Assembly (NCBI GenBank): GCA_037445085.1
Contig: JBBILG010000021.1
Span: 1 to 23,218 of the forward strand
Direction: 5' to 3'
Origin: JBBILG01 sp037445085
GTDB taxonomy: Bacteria > Pseudomonadota > Gammaproteobacteria > Burkholderiales > Methylophilaceae
DNA length: 23,218 nucleotides
In this document: piece after piece, positions 13,574-21,308 of the stretch
Layout: each line of letters starts with the position of its first letter
How positions within the stretch are numbered: the first letter of the stretch is position 1
Program-made: the position numbers and the translations under genes
The notes under the pieces: generated by a model
What the model was told of the DNA's origin: nothing
The model's database searches: none
The model's input: only the letters and a program-made list of their open reading frames with translations

Positions 13574-15808
13574 ATGTCCGCATCCCCCAGCTACACCGCC
13601 CGCCTCGCCATCGATGGTATGCGCTGCGCCGGCTGTGTCGCCGCCGTCGAGCGCGCGCTGCGCGCCGTCCCCGGCGTGCTCGAAGCCAGCGTCAACTTCG
13701 CCGACCGCAGCGCCCAGGTCAGCGGCGATGCCGCCGTGGGTGCGCTGATCGCGGCGGTGGGCGCGGCCGGCTGCCAGGCACGCGAGATTGTCGATGAAGC
13801 GGCGCTCGAAGCCGAACAAGAAGCAGCCGAGGCGGCGCATTACCGCACCCTGCTGCGCAAGTCCTGGTTCGCCCTGGCGGTGGCGGTGCCGGCGCTGGCG
13901 TTCGGCTTTCCCGCCATGCTGGGCCTCGCCATGCCGCACTGGGCGATGCAGTGGGGCTCGCCCTTGCTGGCGGTGCTGACGCTGGCCGTGATCTTGTATT
14001 CCGGGCCGCAGTTCTTCGTCGGCGCGTGGAAATCGCTGCGCAACCATGCAGCTACCATGGATACCCTGATCGCGCTCGGCATGGCGGCCGCCTGGGGCTA
14101 TTCGTTCGCCGTCACCGTGGCGCCGCAGTGGTTTCCGGCCGGCACCGCGGAACCGTTCTGGGATGTCATCGCCGTGATCATCGGCCTGGTGGTGCTCGGC
14201 CAGGCGCTGGAAATGCGCGCGCGCGGCCGCACCTCGCAGGCCATCAGGCGCCTGCTCGGCCTGAAGCCCAGAACCGCGCGCGTGCTGCGCGAGGGGCGGG
14301 AAATCGACGTGCCGCTCGCCGCGGTGCGGGTGGGCGACATCCTGCGTGCCCGTCCCGGCGAGCAGATCGCCGTGGACGGCGAAGTCGTCGAGGGCCATTC
14401 CGGCGTGGACGAATCCATGCTCACCGGCGAACCGCTGCCGGTGGAAAAGCAGGCCGGCGCCGCGGTCACCGGCGGTACGCTCAACCGCACCGGCACCCTG
14501 CTCTACCGCGCCACCCGTGTCGGCAGTGACACCGCGCTGTCCCGCATCGTCGCGCTGGTGAGGCAAGCACAGGGCAGCAAGCCCGCCATCGGCAGGCTGG
14601 TGGACAAGGTGGCATCCTGGTTCGTACCGGCGGCGCTGATCATCGCGGTGGCCGCCTTCGTGGTCTGGTTCAATTTCGGTCCGGCGCCGCGCCTCAACCA
14701 CGCCATGGTGGCGGCGGTGACGGTGCTGGTGATCGCCTGCCCCTGCGCCCTGGGGCTGGCCACGCCCATGTCGGTGATGGTGGGCGTGGGCAAGGCGGCC
14801 GAACATGGCATTCTCATCCGCAACGGCGATGCGCTGCAGCAGGCCGGCCGTCTCACCACCGTGGTGCTCGACAAGACCGGCACGGTCACCCTGGGCAAGC
14901 CGGCGGTCACCGCGGTCGCCGCCGCGCCCGGCTGGGAGGAGGATGCCGTGCTGCGCCTCGCCGCCAGCCTGGAGGCGGCTTCCGAGCACCCGCTGGCGGA
15001 AGCGGTGCTGGCCGCGGCGCGGGCGCGCGGTCTGGTCACGGAGCCCGTCAGCGACTTCGCCGCCACACCCGGCCACGGCGTGGACGGCATGGCGGACGGG
15101 CGCCACCTGCGCCTGGGCAACCGCAAGTTCATGGACGACCACGGCATCGACTGCCATCCTCTCGCCGGCCATGCCGCTGCCTTTGCCGCACAAGCGGCCA
15201 CGCCCGTGTTCCTGGCAGTGGATGGCCGGCTCGCCGGTCTGCTGGCGGTGGAGGATCCGCTCAAGCCGGAGGCGCGGGCGGCCATCGCCCGCCTGCAGGC
15301 ACTGGGTCTCAAGATCGCCCTGCTCACCGGCGATCACGCCGCCACGGCGCAGGCGGTGGCGGAACGGGTGGGCATCGCCACGGTCTATGCCGAGGTACTG
15401 CCGCAGGACAAGGACGATATCGTGATGCAACTGATGCACCAGGGCGAACGGGTCGGCATGGTGGGTGACGGCATCAACGACGCCATCGCGCTGTCGCGCG
15501 CGGACGTGGGCTTTGCCATCGGCACCGGCACCGACGTGGCCATCGAATCGGCCGACATCACCCTGATGTCCGGCTCGCTGCACGGGGTGGCCAACGCCAT
15601 CGCCATCTCCCGCGCCACCGTGCGCAACATCAAGCAGAACCTGTTCGGCGCCTTCATCTACAACACGCTGGGCATCCCCATCGCCGCCGGCGTGCTGTAC
15701 CCTTTCACCGGCCTGTTGCTCAACCCCATGATCGCCGGCGCGGCCATGGCCATGTCCTCGGTGACGGTAGTGAGCAACGCCGGCCGCCTGCACCGGTTCC
15801 GGCCATGA
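13574..15808 (+). CDS. copA: Cu+-exporting P1B-type ATPase CopA
   Basis: A 744-aa inner-membrane pump that uses ATP to move Cu+ (possibly Ag+) out of the cytoplasm. One N-terminal HMA domain carries GMRCAGC (C18, C21). After the first membrane helices come TGEPLPVEK, the in-membrane C389-P-C391 metal site, D433-KTGT (phosphorylated Asp), the HP motif at 472-473 (SEHPLAEA) and GDGIND near 631-636. The terminal helices carry YNTLGIP and MSSVTVVSN, the signature of Cu+ (P1B-1) transporters. The ATG at 13574 is followed by the HMA fold; the open frame to 13307 is longer but lacks family character. It is divergent from the secreted Cys-protein operon and coupled by ATGA to the cupredoxin gene. Confidence 0.95.
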   Translation: MSASPSYTARLAIDGMRCAGCVAAVERALRAVPGVLEASVNFADRSAQVSGDAAVGALIAAVGAAGCQAREIVDEAALEAEQEAAEAAHYRTLLRKSWFALAVAVPALAFGFPAMLGLAMPHWAMQWGSPLLAVLTLAVILYSGPQFFVGAWKSLRNHAATMDTLIALGMAAAWGYSFAVTVAPQWFPAGTAEPFWDVIAVIIGLVVLGQALEMRARGRTSQAIRRLLGLKPRTARVLREGREIDVPLAAVRVGDILRARPGEQIAVDGEVVEGHSGVDESMLTGEPLPVEKQAGAAVTGGTLNRTGTLLYRATRVGSDTALSRIVALVRQAQGSKPAIGRLVDKVASWFVPAALIIAVAAFVVWFNFGPAPRLNHAMVAAVTVLVIACPCALGLATPMSVMVGVGKAAEHGILIRNGDALQQAGRLTTVVLDKTGTVTLGKPAVTAVAAAPGWEEDAVLRLAASLEAASEHPLAEAVLAAARARGLVTEPVSDFAATPGHGVDGMADGRHLRLGNRKFMDDHGIDCHPLAGHAAAFAAQAATPVFLAVDGRLAGLLAVEDPLKPEARAAIARLQALGLKIALLTGDHAATAQAVAERVGIATVYAEVLPQDKDDIVMQLMHQGERVGMVGDGINDAIALSRADVGFAIGTGTDVAIESADITLMSGSLHGVANAIAISRATVRNIKQNLFGAFIYNTLGIPIAAGVLYPFTGLLLNPMIAGAAMAMSSVTVVSNAGRLHRFRP

Positions 15809-16167
15809 CGGAACTCCTGGTCAGCCTCGCCGGCCTGCTCGCCATCGCCGCCATCGTCTGGTGGTTCTGGCTGTCTGCTCCCGCCGCGGTGCGCGTCGCC
15901 GGCAGCCGGGCGGTGGAAATCCGCGTGGCAGACGGCGCCTACCAGCCCGCCGTGATCGCCGTGCCGGCCGGGCGGCCGCTGGTGCTGCGCTTCGTGCGCC
16001 GGGACGCCACCCCGTGTGCGGAGACGGTGGTGTTCTCCGGCCTCGGCATCCAGGCCGAGCTGCCGCTGGATCGGCCGTTCGACGTGAGCCTGCCGGCCCT
16101 GCCCGCCGGCACCCACGAGTTCACCTGCCAGATGGGCATGTATCGCGGCAAGGTCATCGCGCAATGA
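15805..16167 (+). CDS. Membrane-anchored cupredoxin-domain protein
   Basis: A 120-aa protein with one N-terminal membrane segment (about 4-24, LLVSLAGLLAIAAIVWWFW) and a single cupredoxin-like beta domain at about 35-120. Candidate ligands are C71 and E73 (TPCAETVVF), H104, and C108, M110 and M112 in EFTCQMGMYRGKVI. The pattern FTCxMGMxxG recurs in small cupredoxins linked to copper ATPases, but the classical plastocyanin His-Cys-His-Met set is incomplete. It probably accepts or holds Cu+ on the periplasmic side for CopA. Its start overlaps the copA stop (ATGA) and its stop overlaps the aat start (ATGA). Confidence 0.85.
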   Translation: MTELLVSLAGLLAIAAIVWWFWLSAPAAVRVAGSRAVEIRVADGAYQPAVIAVPAGRPLVLRFVRRDATPCAETVVFSGLGIQAELPLDRPFDVSLPALPAGTHEFTCQMGMYRGKVIAQ

Positions 16168-16874
16168 GCGGCTACTATCAACTGCCCGGCGGCCACGTGC
16201 TGGTGCTGGACGAGCACACGCCCTTTCCGCCGCTGTCCGCCGCGCTGAAGGAACCGAACGGCCTGCTCGCCGTCGGCGGCGACCTGTCGCCGCGGCGGCT
16301 GATCGCCGCCTACGCGCGCGGCGCCTTCCCCTGGTACGCCACCGGCGAGCCCGTCCTGTGGTGGAGCCCGGACCCGCGCATGGTGCTGTTTCCGCAGGAG
16401 CTCAGGGTGTCGCGCTCGCTGGAAAAGCGCCTTCGGCAGCGGGATTACGAAGTGCGCTTCGACAGCGCCTTCCGTGCCGTGATCGAGGCCTGCGCGCAAA
16501 CCCCGCGGCCGGGCCAGGACGGCACCTGGATCGTGCCGGAAATGGTGGAAGCCTATTGCCGGCTGCACGCTCTCGGCCACGCGCATTCGGTGGAGACCTG
16601 GATGGACGGCAGACTGGCGGGCGGCCTCTACGGGGTGGCCATCGGCCGCATGTTCTACGGCGAATCCATGTTTCACCATGTCGCCGACGCTTCCAAGATC
16701 GCTCTCGTGCACCTGGTGCGCGATCTCGCCGGACACGGTTTCGGCATGATCGACTGCCAGATGCGGACGGCCCACCTCGCCCGCTTCGGCGCGCGCGAAA
16801 TCCCCCGCGCCGAATTCGCGGCGCGCCTGGCCGAACTCGTCGACATGCCGCATCACCACGCGGTGTGGCGATGA
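16164..16874 (+). CDS. aat: Leucyl/phenylalanyl-tRNA-protein transferase
   Basis: A 236-aa cytoplasmic enzyme that moves Leu or Phe from aminoacyl-tRNA to N-terminal Lys or Arg of proteins, marking them for ClpS/ClpAP (N-degron pathway). Family marks in order: FPPLSAALKEPNGLLAVGGDLS near 22-43 (motif NGLLAVGGDL), ARGAFPWY, WWSPDPRMVL, ETWMDGRLAGGLYGVAIGRMFYGESMF (motif GGLYGVAIG), and IDCQM near the C-terminus. The length is normal. ATG at 16164 forms an ATGA overlap with the cupredoxin gene. Confidence 0.95.
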   Translation: MSGYYQLPGGHVLVLDEHTPFPPLSAALKEPNGLLAVGGDLSPRRLIAAYARGAFPWYATGEPVLWWSPDPRMVLFPQELRVSRSLEKRLRQRDYEVRFDSAFRAVIEACAQTPRPGQDGTWIVPEMVEAYCRLHALGHAHSVETWMDGRLAGGLYGVAIGRMFYGESMFHHVADASKIALVHLVRDLAGHGFGMIDCQMRTAHLARFGAREIPRAEFAARLAELVDMPHHHAVWR

Positions 16875-17605
16875 CGCTGCCGCATGACCCGGCGCTGCAG
16901 CGCCTGCAGTTCTACGTTACCGCGCCCTATCCGTGCGGCTACCTGCAGGGGCGTCTGGCGCAGTCGCAGATTGCCGTGCCGCACTCCGCTATCGACGCCG
17001 CAGTGTACGGCGAACTGATCCGCCGCGGCTTCCGCCGCAGCGGCGACTTCGTCTACCGGCCGCACTGTCCGGCCTGCCGGGCCTGCGTGCCGGTGCGGCT
17101 GGCGGTGCGCCAGTTCCGCCCCGACCGCAGCCAGCGCCGCGCCTGGCGGCGGCATGCCGGGATGCAGACGGCGGTCACCGGCCTGCACGATGTGGAAGAG
17201 CATTACGCGCTCTACCGCGCCTACCAGCAGGCGCGCCACGTCGGCGGCGGCATGGACCGCGACGACAGCACACAGTACCGCAGCTTCCTGGTGGAGAGCC
17301 CGGTCGACACGGTGATGGTGGAATTCCGCGAACGGGGCGCGTTGCGCATGGTGAGCGTGGCGGACCGCCTGGCGGACGGGCTGTCGGCGGTCTATACCTT
17401 CTACGACACCGGCGACAGGCACGCGAGCTACGGCACCTATGGCATCCTGTGGCTGGCGCAGTGGTGCCGCGAGCTGGGCCTGCCCTATCTCTATCTCGGT
17501 TACTGGATCGCCGAATCACGCAAGATGGCCTACAAGCGCAACTTCCGGCCACTCGAAGCGTTCGTCGACGGCGGCTGGCAGACGCTGCCGGAAGATGGAA
17601 CTTGA
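16871..17605 (+). CDS. bpt: Aspartate/glutamate leucyltransferase (arginyltransferase-like)
   Basis: A 244-aa cytoplasmic enzyme of the ATE/Bpt family; the bacterial Bpt type adds Leu to N-terminal Asp or Glu, feeding the same ClpS pathway as Aat. The N-terminal domain has YPCGYLQGRLAQSQ and the Cys cluster HCPACRACVPVRL. The C-terminal acyltransferase-like domain has DDSTQYRSFL, GLSAVYTFYD, SYGTYGILW and YLGYWIAESRKMAYK. Pairing with aat (ATGA overlap at 16871-16874) is the usual arrangement in beta- and gammaproteobacteria. Leu specificity is inferred from lineage rather than seen. Confidence 0.93.
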   Translation: MTLPHDPALQRLQFYVTAPYPCGYLQGRLAQSQIAVPHSAIDAAVYGELIRRGFRRSGDFVYRPHCPACRACVPVRLAVRQFRPDRSQRRAWRRHAGMQTAVTGLHDVEEHYALYRAYQQARHVGGGMDRDDSTQYRSFLVESPVDTVMVEFRERGALRMVSVADRLADGLSAVYTFYDTGDRHASYGTYGILWLAQWCRELGLPYLYLGYWIAESRKMAYKRNFRPLEAFVDGGWQTLPEDGT

Positions 17606-17646
17606 TGCCACAACCCATGGTCTTATTTTTGCTTATCTCCATGGGC

Positions 17647-17685
17647 AAACGGCATTCCGGCCTCCCCGGCCGGAATGCCGTTTTA
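17647..17685. terminator. Strong bidirectional intrinsic terminator
   Basis: A perfect 16-bp stem (17647-17662 with 17668-17683) with a 5-nt loop TCCCC, bounded by AAA and TTTT. On the plus strand GCCGTTTTA ends the copA-cupredoxin-aat-bpt run. On the minus strand a shorter GTTTGCCC end serves the converging tcdA operon, whose TAA stop lies at 17683-17685 inside the element. Confidence 0.88.
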
Positions 17686-18471
17686 CTTCGCGCCCCCCCT
17701 TGCCGCCAGCATGTCCAGGGCGCGTGCCGCGAGCAGCATGGCGAAGGCGGCGGTCACCGTCATGGCCGAGCCATAGCCGGCACAACTAAGGCCGGCGGAA
17801 GGCCGGGCGCCGGCATCCGTGTCGCAAGCCGCGCCGCCCGACGGCGGCCGCGGCGGCTCCGTGGAAAACACGCAGTCGATGCCGAACTTCCCTTTCGCAT
17901 CCCCGGGAAAGCCGTGCTCACGCCGCAACAGGGTGCGTACGCGCGCAAGCAGCGGATCCTGCACGGTTTGCGCCAGATCCGCCAGCCGGATGCGCGCGGG
18001 GTCGGTGCGGCCGCCGGCGCCGCCGCAAGCGACGATGCTCACGCCGTGACGCCGGCACCAGGCGATCATGGCCGCTTTGACGCGCGCGCTGTCGATGGCG
18101 TCGATGACCACGTCGTACCCGCGCCCCAGCAGGGCATCGAGGTTGTCCGGGGTGACGAAATCCTCGATTTCGCCCACCGCGCAGCACGGGTTGATGGCGC
18201 GGATGCGTGCCGCCATGGCCGCCACCTTGGCCTTGCCGAATTCGTCGCCAAGGGCGTGAATCTGCCGGTTGACGTTGGATTCGGCAACATGGTCCAGATC
18301 GATCAGGGTGATGCGGCCGACGGCACTGCGCGCCAGCGCCTCGGCCACCCAGGAACCAACGCCGCCGACGCCGACCACGCAGGCATGCCCCCGCGCCAGC
18401 CGGGCTAGGCCGCCGGCGCCGTACAGGCGGGCGATGCCGCCGAAGCGGCGCGCGTGGTCCGCCTCCTGCAT
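17683..18471 (-). CDS. tcdA: tRNA threonylcarbamoyladenosine dehydratase (TcdA/CsdL)
   Basis: A 262-aa E1-like (ThiF/MoeB fold) enzyme that uses ATP to cyclise the t6A37 modification of ANN-decoding tRNAs to ct6A. It shows FGGIARLYG, the nucleotide loop VVGVGGVGSWVAEAL, DLDHVAESNVNRQ, VIDAIDSARVKAAMI, CGGAGGRTDP and the late segment GIDCVFSTEPP, with a hydrophobic C-terminal helix. The length is close to the E. coli protein. The ATG at 18471 shares one base with the acpS stop (TGATG). It is the last gene of the minus-strand operon. Confidence 0.93.
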   Translation of the reverse strand: MQEADHARRFGGIARLYGAGGLARLARGHACVVGVGGVGSWVAEALARSAVGRITLIDLDHVAESNVNRQIHALGDEFGKAKVAAMAARIRAINPCCAVGEIEDFVTPDNLDALLGRGYDVVIDAIDSARVKAAMIAWCRRHGVSIVACGGAGGRTDPARIRLADLAQTVQDPLLARVRTLLRREHGFPGDAKGKFGIDCVFSTEPPRPPSGGAACDTDAGARPSAGLSCAGYGSAMTVTAAFAMLLAARALDMLAARGGAK

Positions 18472-18848
18472 CAGCGCTCCAGCACCACGAAAGCCACCGC
18501 CAGCGCTCGCTCGTCGCTGATGGAAAGGTGCTGGCAGCGGATGCCGCGTTCGGCGAGAAAAGCCAGCAGTTCCGGCGCCAGGTCGAGCACCGGCCTCCCG
18601 AGGTCGTCGTGCGCCACGGCGATGTTCTGCAACGTCACCGGCCCGCGCAGCCCGGTGCCGAGCGCCTTGGAGAACGCCTCCTTGGCGGCGAAGCGCTTGG
18701 CGAGGAAGCGCGCCTTGGTGCGCGACTGCGCATAGGCCTGCCATTCGCGCTCGCTGAGGATGCGCCGGGCGAAGCCGTCGCCGAAGCGGGCGAGCGAACC
18801 TTCGATGCGCCCGACCTCGACCACGTCGGTGCCGATGCCGTAGATCAT
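18471..18848 (-). CDS. acpS: Holo-[acyl-carrier-protein] synthase
   Basis: A 125-aa cytoplasmic phosphopantetheinyl transferase that moves 4'-phosphopantetheine from CoA to apo-ACP, activating fatty acid synthesis. It has IYGIGTDVVEVGRI with the Mg-binding D8, RFLAKRFAAKEAFSKALGTG with the catalytic Glu (motif FAAKEAFSKALG) and LSISDERALAVAFVV at the end. The start overlaps the pdxJ stop (ATGA); pdxJ-acpS adjacency is usual in proteobacteria. Confidence 0.96.
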   Translation of the reverse strand: MIYGIGTDVVEVGRIEGSLARFGDGFARRILSEREWQAYAQSRTKARFLAKRFAAKEAFSKALGTGLRGPVTLQNIAVAHDDLGRPVLDLAPELLAFLAERGIRCQHLSISDERALAVAFVVLER

Positions 18849-19573
18849 GCAACCCTGACGGCGGTCATCAGCGCCTTCATCTCGCGCACCGCGTTGTCCC
18901 AGCCGACGAACAGGGCGTGGGCGACGATGGCGTGGCCGATGTTGAGTTCCTCCACGCCGGGCAGCGCGGCGATGGCCTGCACGTTGCGGTAGTGCAGGCC
19001 GTGGCCGGCGTTGACGTGCAGTCCCAGGGACACGCCGTACACCACGGCGCTCCGGATGCGCTCGCATTCGGCCTGGCGGGCGCCACCCTCCTCCGCTTCG
19101 GCATAGGCGCCGGTATGCAGCTCCACCACCGGCGCGCCAGCCGCCCGGGCGGCTTCCAGTTGTTCCGCATCGGGATCGACGAACAGCGACACGCGGATGC
19201 CAGCCTCCCGCAACGTGCGGCAGGCGGCCTCGATGCGCTCGAAGCCGCCGATCACGTCCAATCCGCCTTCGGTGGTGAGCTCCTCGCGCTTCTCCGGCAC
19301 CAGGCAGACATCCTGCGGACGCACCTTGAGCGCAATGGCGAGCATTTCGTCGGTGACCGCCATTTCCAGGTTCATGCGCGTCTGCAGCAGGCCGCGCAGG
19401 GTGCTGACGTCCGCGTCCTGGATGTGGCGGCGGTCCTCGCGCAGGTGCAGGGTGATGACGTCCGCGCCCGCCTGCTCGGCACGCAAGGCCGCCTGCACCA
19501 CGCTGGGATAGCGCGTGCCGCGCGCTTGGCGGATGGTGGCCACGTGGTCGATGTTGACGCCGAGTCTGATCAT
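18845..19573 (-). CDS. pdxJ: Pyridoxine 5'-phosphate synthase
   Basis: A 242-aa TIM-barrel enzyme that condenses 1-deoxyxylulose 5-phosphate with 3-amino-2-oxopropyl phosphate to pyridoxine 5'-phosphate, the last ring-forming step of PLP synthesis. It opens LGVNIDHVATIRQARGT. The catalytic residues fall at H43, E70 and H191, matching E. coli H45, E72 and H193 with a constant two-residue offset. The start overlaps the recO stop (ATGA). Confidence 0.97.
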   Translation of the reverse strand: MIRLGVNIDHVATIRQARGTRYPSVVQAALRAEQAGADVITLHLREDRRHIQDADVSTLRGLLQTRMNLEMAVTDEMLAIALKVRPQDVCLVPEKREELTTEGGLDVIGGFERIEAACRTLREAGIRVSLFVDPDAEQLEAARAAGAPVVELHTGAYAEAEEGGARQAECERIRSAVVYGVSLGLHVNAGHGLHYRNVQAIAALPGVEELNIGHAIVAHALFVGWDNAVREMKALMTAVRVA

Positions 19574-20286
19574 AGCTGTTGTAAATCCATCAAGAGTTGT
19601 CGGGTATGGAGCGGCCTGTCGCCGAGATGGTGCGCGAGCAGCGTGCGCATCAGCAGCTTGCTCTGCTGCAGGGTGAGCGGATCGCCGTAGTCCTCGGCCG
19701 CCATGTCCAGCAGGGTCTTGCCCGCCAATTGTACACCCGATGCCGCGCCGTCAGGCGCCATGGGTCCCTGCTCGGGCACGTAGACATAGCGGGCGGCAGC
19801 CTCCACCGGCGTGCCGTCCGGGCACCGCGCCAGCGGCACGGCATAGCCCAGTTCCTGCAGCAGGCGCAGCTCCATGCGACGCAGGGCGGGTGCCACCGCC
19901 TCGCCGGCGGCGAGCCGGCGCAGGGTTTCGGCGTAAAAAGTGAACAGGGCTTCGTGCGGATCTTCGCGCGACAGCAGGCGCAGCAGCAACTCGTTGAGAT
20001 AGAAGCCGCACATCAGCGCCTCGCCCGACAGCAGCAGCAGGCCGCAACCCCAGTCCAGGCCGTGCAGGGTGCGCAGTTCCGATTTGCCCGACCAGGTCGC
20101 CAGCAGCGGCTGGAACGCCTGCAGCATGCCGCGCATCGCCGAGCGCGGCCGGCGCGCGCCCCTGGCGACGGCGGCGATGCGGCCGCAATCGCGCGTGAAC
20201 AGCTCGACCACCAGGCTGGTTTCCTTGAACGGGTAGGTATGCAGCACGAAGGCCGGCTGGCTGTCCTGGCGGTTTCCGGCAGCCAT
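19570..20286 (-). CDS. recO: DNA repair protein RecO
   Basis: A 238-aa recombination mediator that helps load RecA onto SSB-coated single-stranded DNA in the RecFOR pathway. The N-terminal OB fold shows AFVLHTYPFKETSLVVELFTRDCG (motif PFKETSLVVELFT), then RGARRPRSAMRG and the helical region FYLNELLLRLLSREDPHEALF. As in many proteobacterial RecO proteins, the zinc cysteines of other lineages are not evident. The gap to era holds intergenic repeats. Confidence 0.93.
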   Translation of the reverse strand: MAAGNRQDSQPAFVLHTYPFKETSLVVELFTRDCGRIAAVARGARRPRSAMRGMLQAFQPLLATWSGKSELRTLHGLDWGCGLLLLSGEALMCGFYLNELLLRLLSREDPHEALFTFYAETLRRLAAGEAVAPALRRMELRLLQELGYAVPLARCPDGTPVEAAARYVYVPEQGPMAPDGAASGVQLAGKTLLDMAAEDYGDPLTLQQSKLLMRTLLAHHLGDRPLHTRQLLMDLQQL

Positions 20287-20296
20287 GGCCTAGCAG

Positions 20297-20391
20297 TGAA
20301 GGGAGAAGGGAGGAGAAAGGAGGGCGAGGCGGCGCCACGCCCCTCCCCTGTTCCCTCGCCCTCCGCAAGGGGAGAGGGCTGGGGTGAGGGG
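20297..20391. repeat. Purine tract and CCCTCACCCC-type intergenic repeat between era and recO
   Basis: Positions 20297-20327 are an almost unbroken purine run of GGGAGAAGGGAGGAG type. Positions 20354-20391 read on the minus strand begin CCCTCACCCCAGCCCTCTCC and continue CTTGCGGAGGGC, the form of a very common proteobacterial intergenic repeat, with imperfect hairpin potential around GCAA. This 134-bp gap is the only sizeable break in the lepB-tcdA operon. Confidence 0.6.
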
Positions 20392-20420
20392 GCATCCTCC
20401 TTCGCCCTTGCTCCTGCTCA

Positions 20421-21308
20421 TCAGCACCCCAGGCTTTTCAGCGCCCGCTCGTCGTCCGCCCAGCCGCCGCGCACCTTGACCCAGGTTTCCAGCCAGACCT
20501 TGCCGCCGAACAGGTTTTCCATGTCCTGGCGGGCCTCGCTGGAAATTTGTTTGAGCTTCTCGCCGCCCTTGCCGATGAGGATGGGCTTCTGCCCTTCCTT
20601 GTCCACGATGATGGCGGCGTGGATGCGCCTGAGGTTGCCCTGCTGTTCGAACTTCTCGATCTCCACTGTCGTCGCGTAGGGCAGTTCCTCGCCGACCAGG
20701 CGGAACACCTTCTCGCGCAGCAGCTCGGCGGCGAGGAAGCGTTCATTGCGGTCGGTCAGTTCGTCCTCGGCATGCATGGCCGGCTGTTCCGGCAGGTAAC
20801 GGCGGATCGCCGCCAGCAGTTCGTCCAGGTTGAGGCTGCGCCTGGCCGAGACCGGCACCACCTCGGCGTAGGCGAACTCCGCACTGCGCTGTTCGATGTA
20901 GGGCAGCAGCAACGCCTTGTCCTGGAGCAGATCGGCCTTGTTCACCACCAGGATGACCGGGCGCCCCACGGGCAGCAGCTCCAGCACCTGGCGGTCAGCC
21001 CGGCCGTAGCGGGTGGCCTCCACCACGAACAGCACCACGTCCACTTCCGCCAGCACCTGTTGCACGGTGCGGTTCATCAGGCGGTTGAGCGCGTTCTTGT
21101 GGGCGAGCTGAAAGCCCGGCGTATCCACGAACCGGTATTGCGTGTCTTGCGTGGTGTGGATGCCGAGCAGACGGTGGCGCGTGGTCTGCGCCTTGCGCGA
21201 GGTGATGCTGAGTTTCACTCCGAGGATGTGGTTGAGCAGCGTGGACTTGCCGACGTTTGGGCGGCCGACGATGGCCACGGTGCCGCAGCGAAAATGGGGT
21301 TCAGACAC
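20421..21308 (-). CDS. era: GTPase Era
   Basis: A 295-aa essential GTPase that binds the 3' end of 16S rRNA during 30S maturation. The G domain has GRPNVGKS (P-loop), the switch TTRHRLLGI, DTPGF and NKAD. The C-terminal KH domain has IHAAIIVDKEGQKPILIGKGG (motif IGKGGEKLKQI) and WVKVRGGW. The start is GTG at 21308, lying within the last codons of rnc (8-nt overlap), so era translation probably depends on rnc. Confidence 0.97.
   Translation of the reverse strand: MSEPHFRCGTVAIVGRPNVGKSTLLNHILGVKLSITSRKAQTTRHRLLGIHTTQDTQYRFVDTPGFQLAHKNALNRLMNRTVQQVLAEVDVVLFVVEATRYGRADRQVLELLPVGRPVILVVNKADLLQDKALLLPYIEQRSAEFAYAEVVPVSARRSLNLDELLAAIRRYLPEQPAMHAEDELTDRNERFLAAELLREKVFRLVGEELPYATTVEIEKFEQQGNLRRIHAAIIVDKEGQKPILIGKGGEKLKQISSEARQDMENLFGGKVWLETWVKVRGGWADDERALKSLGC

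Noticed and set aside
12680..15793. 1037-codon open frame antisense to copA
   Set aside because: High GC and codon bias of copA keep the opposite strand open; only the final 130 codons (12680-13072), with signal peptide and ribosome binding site, look like a gene.
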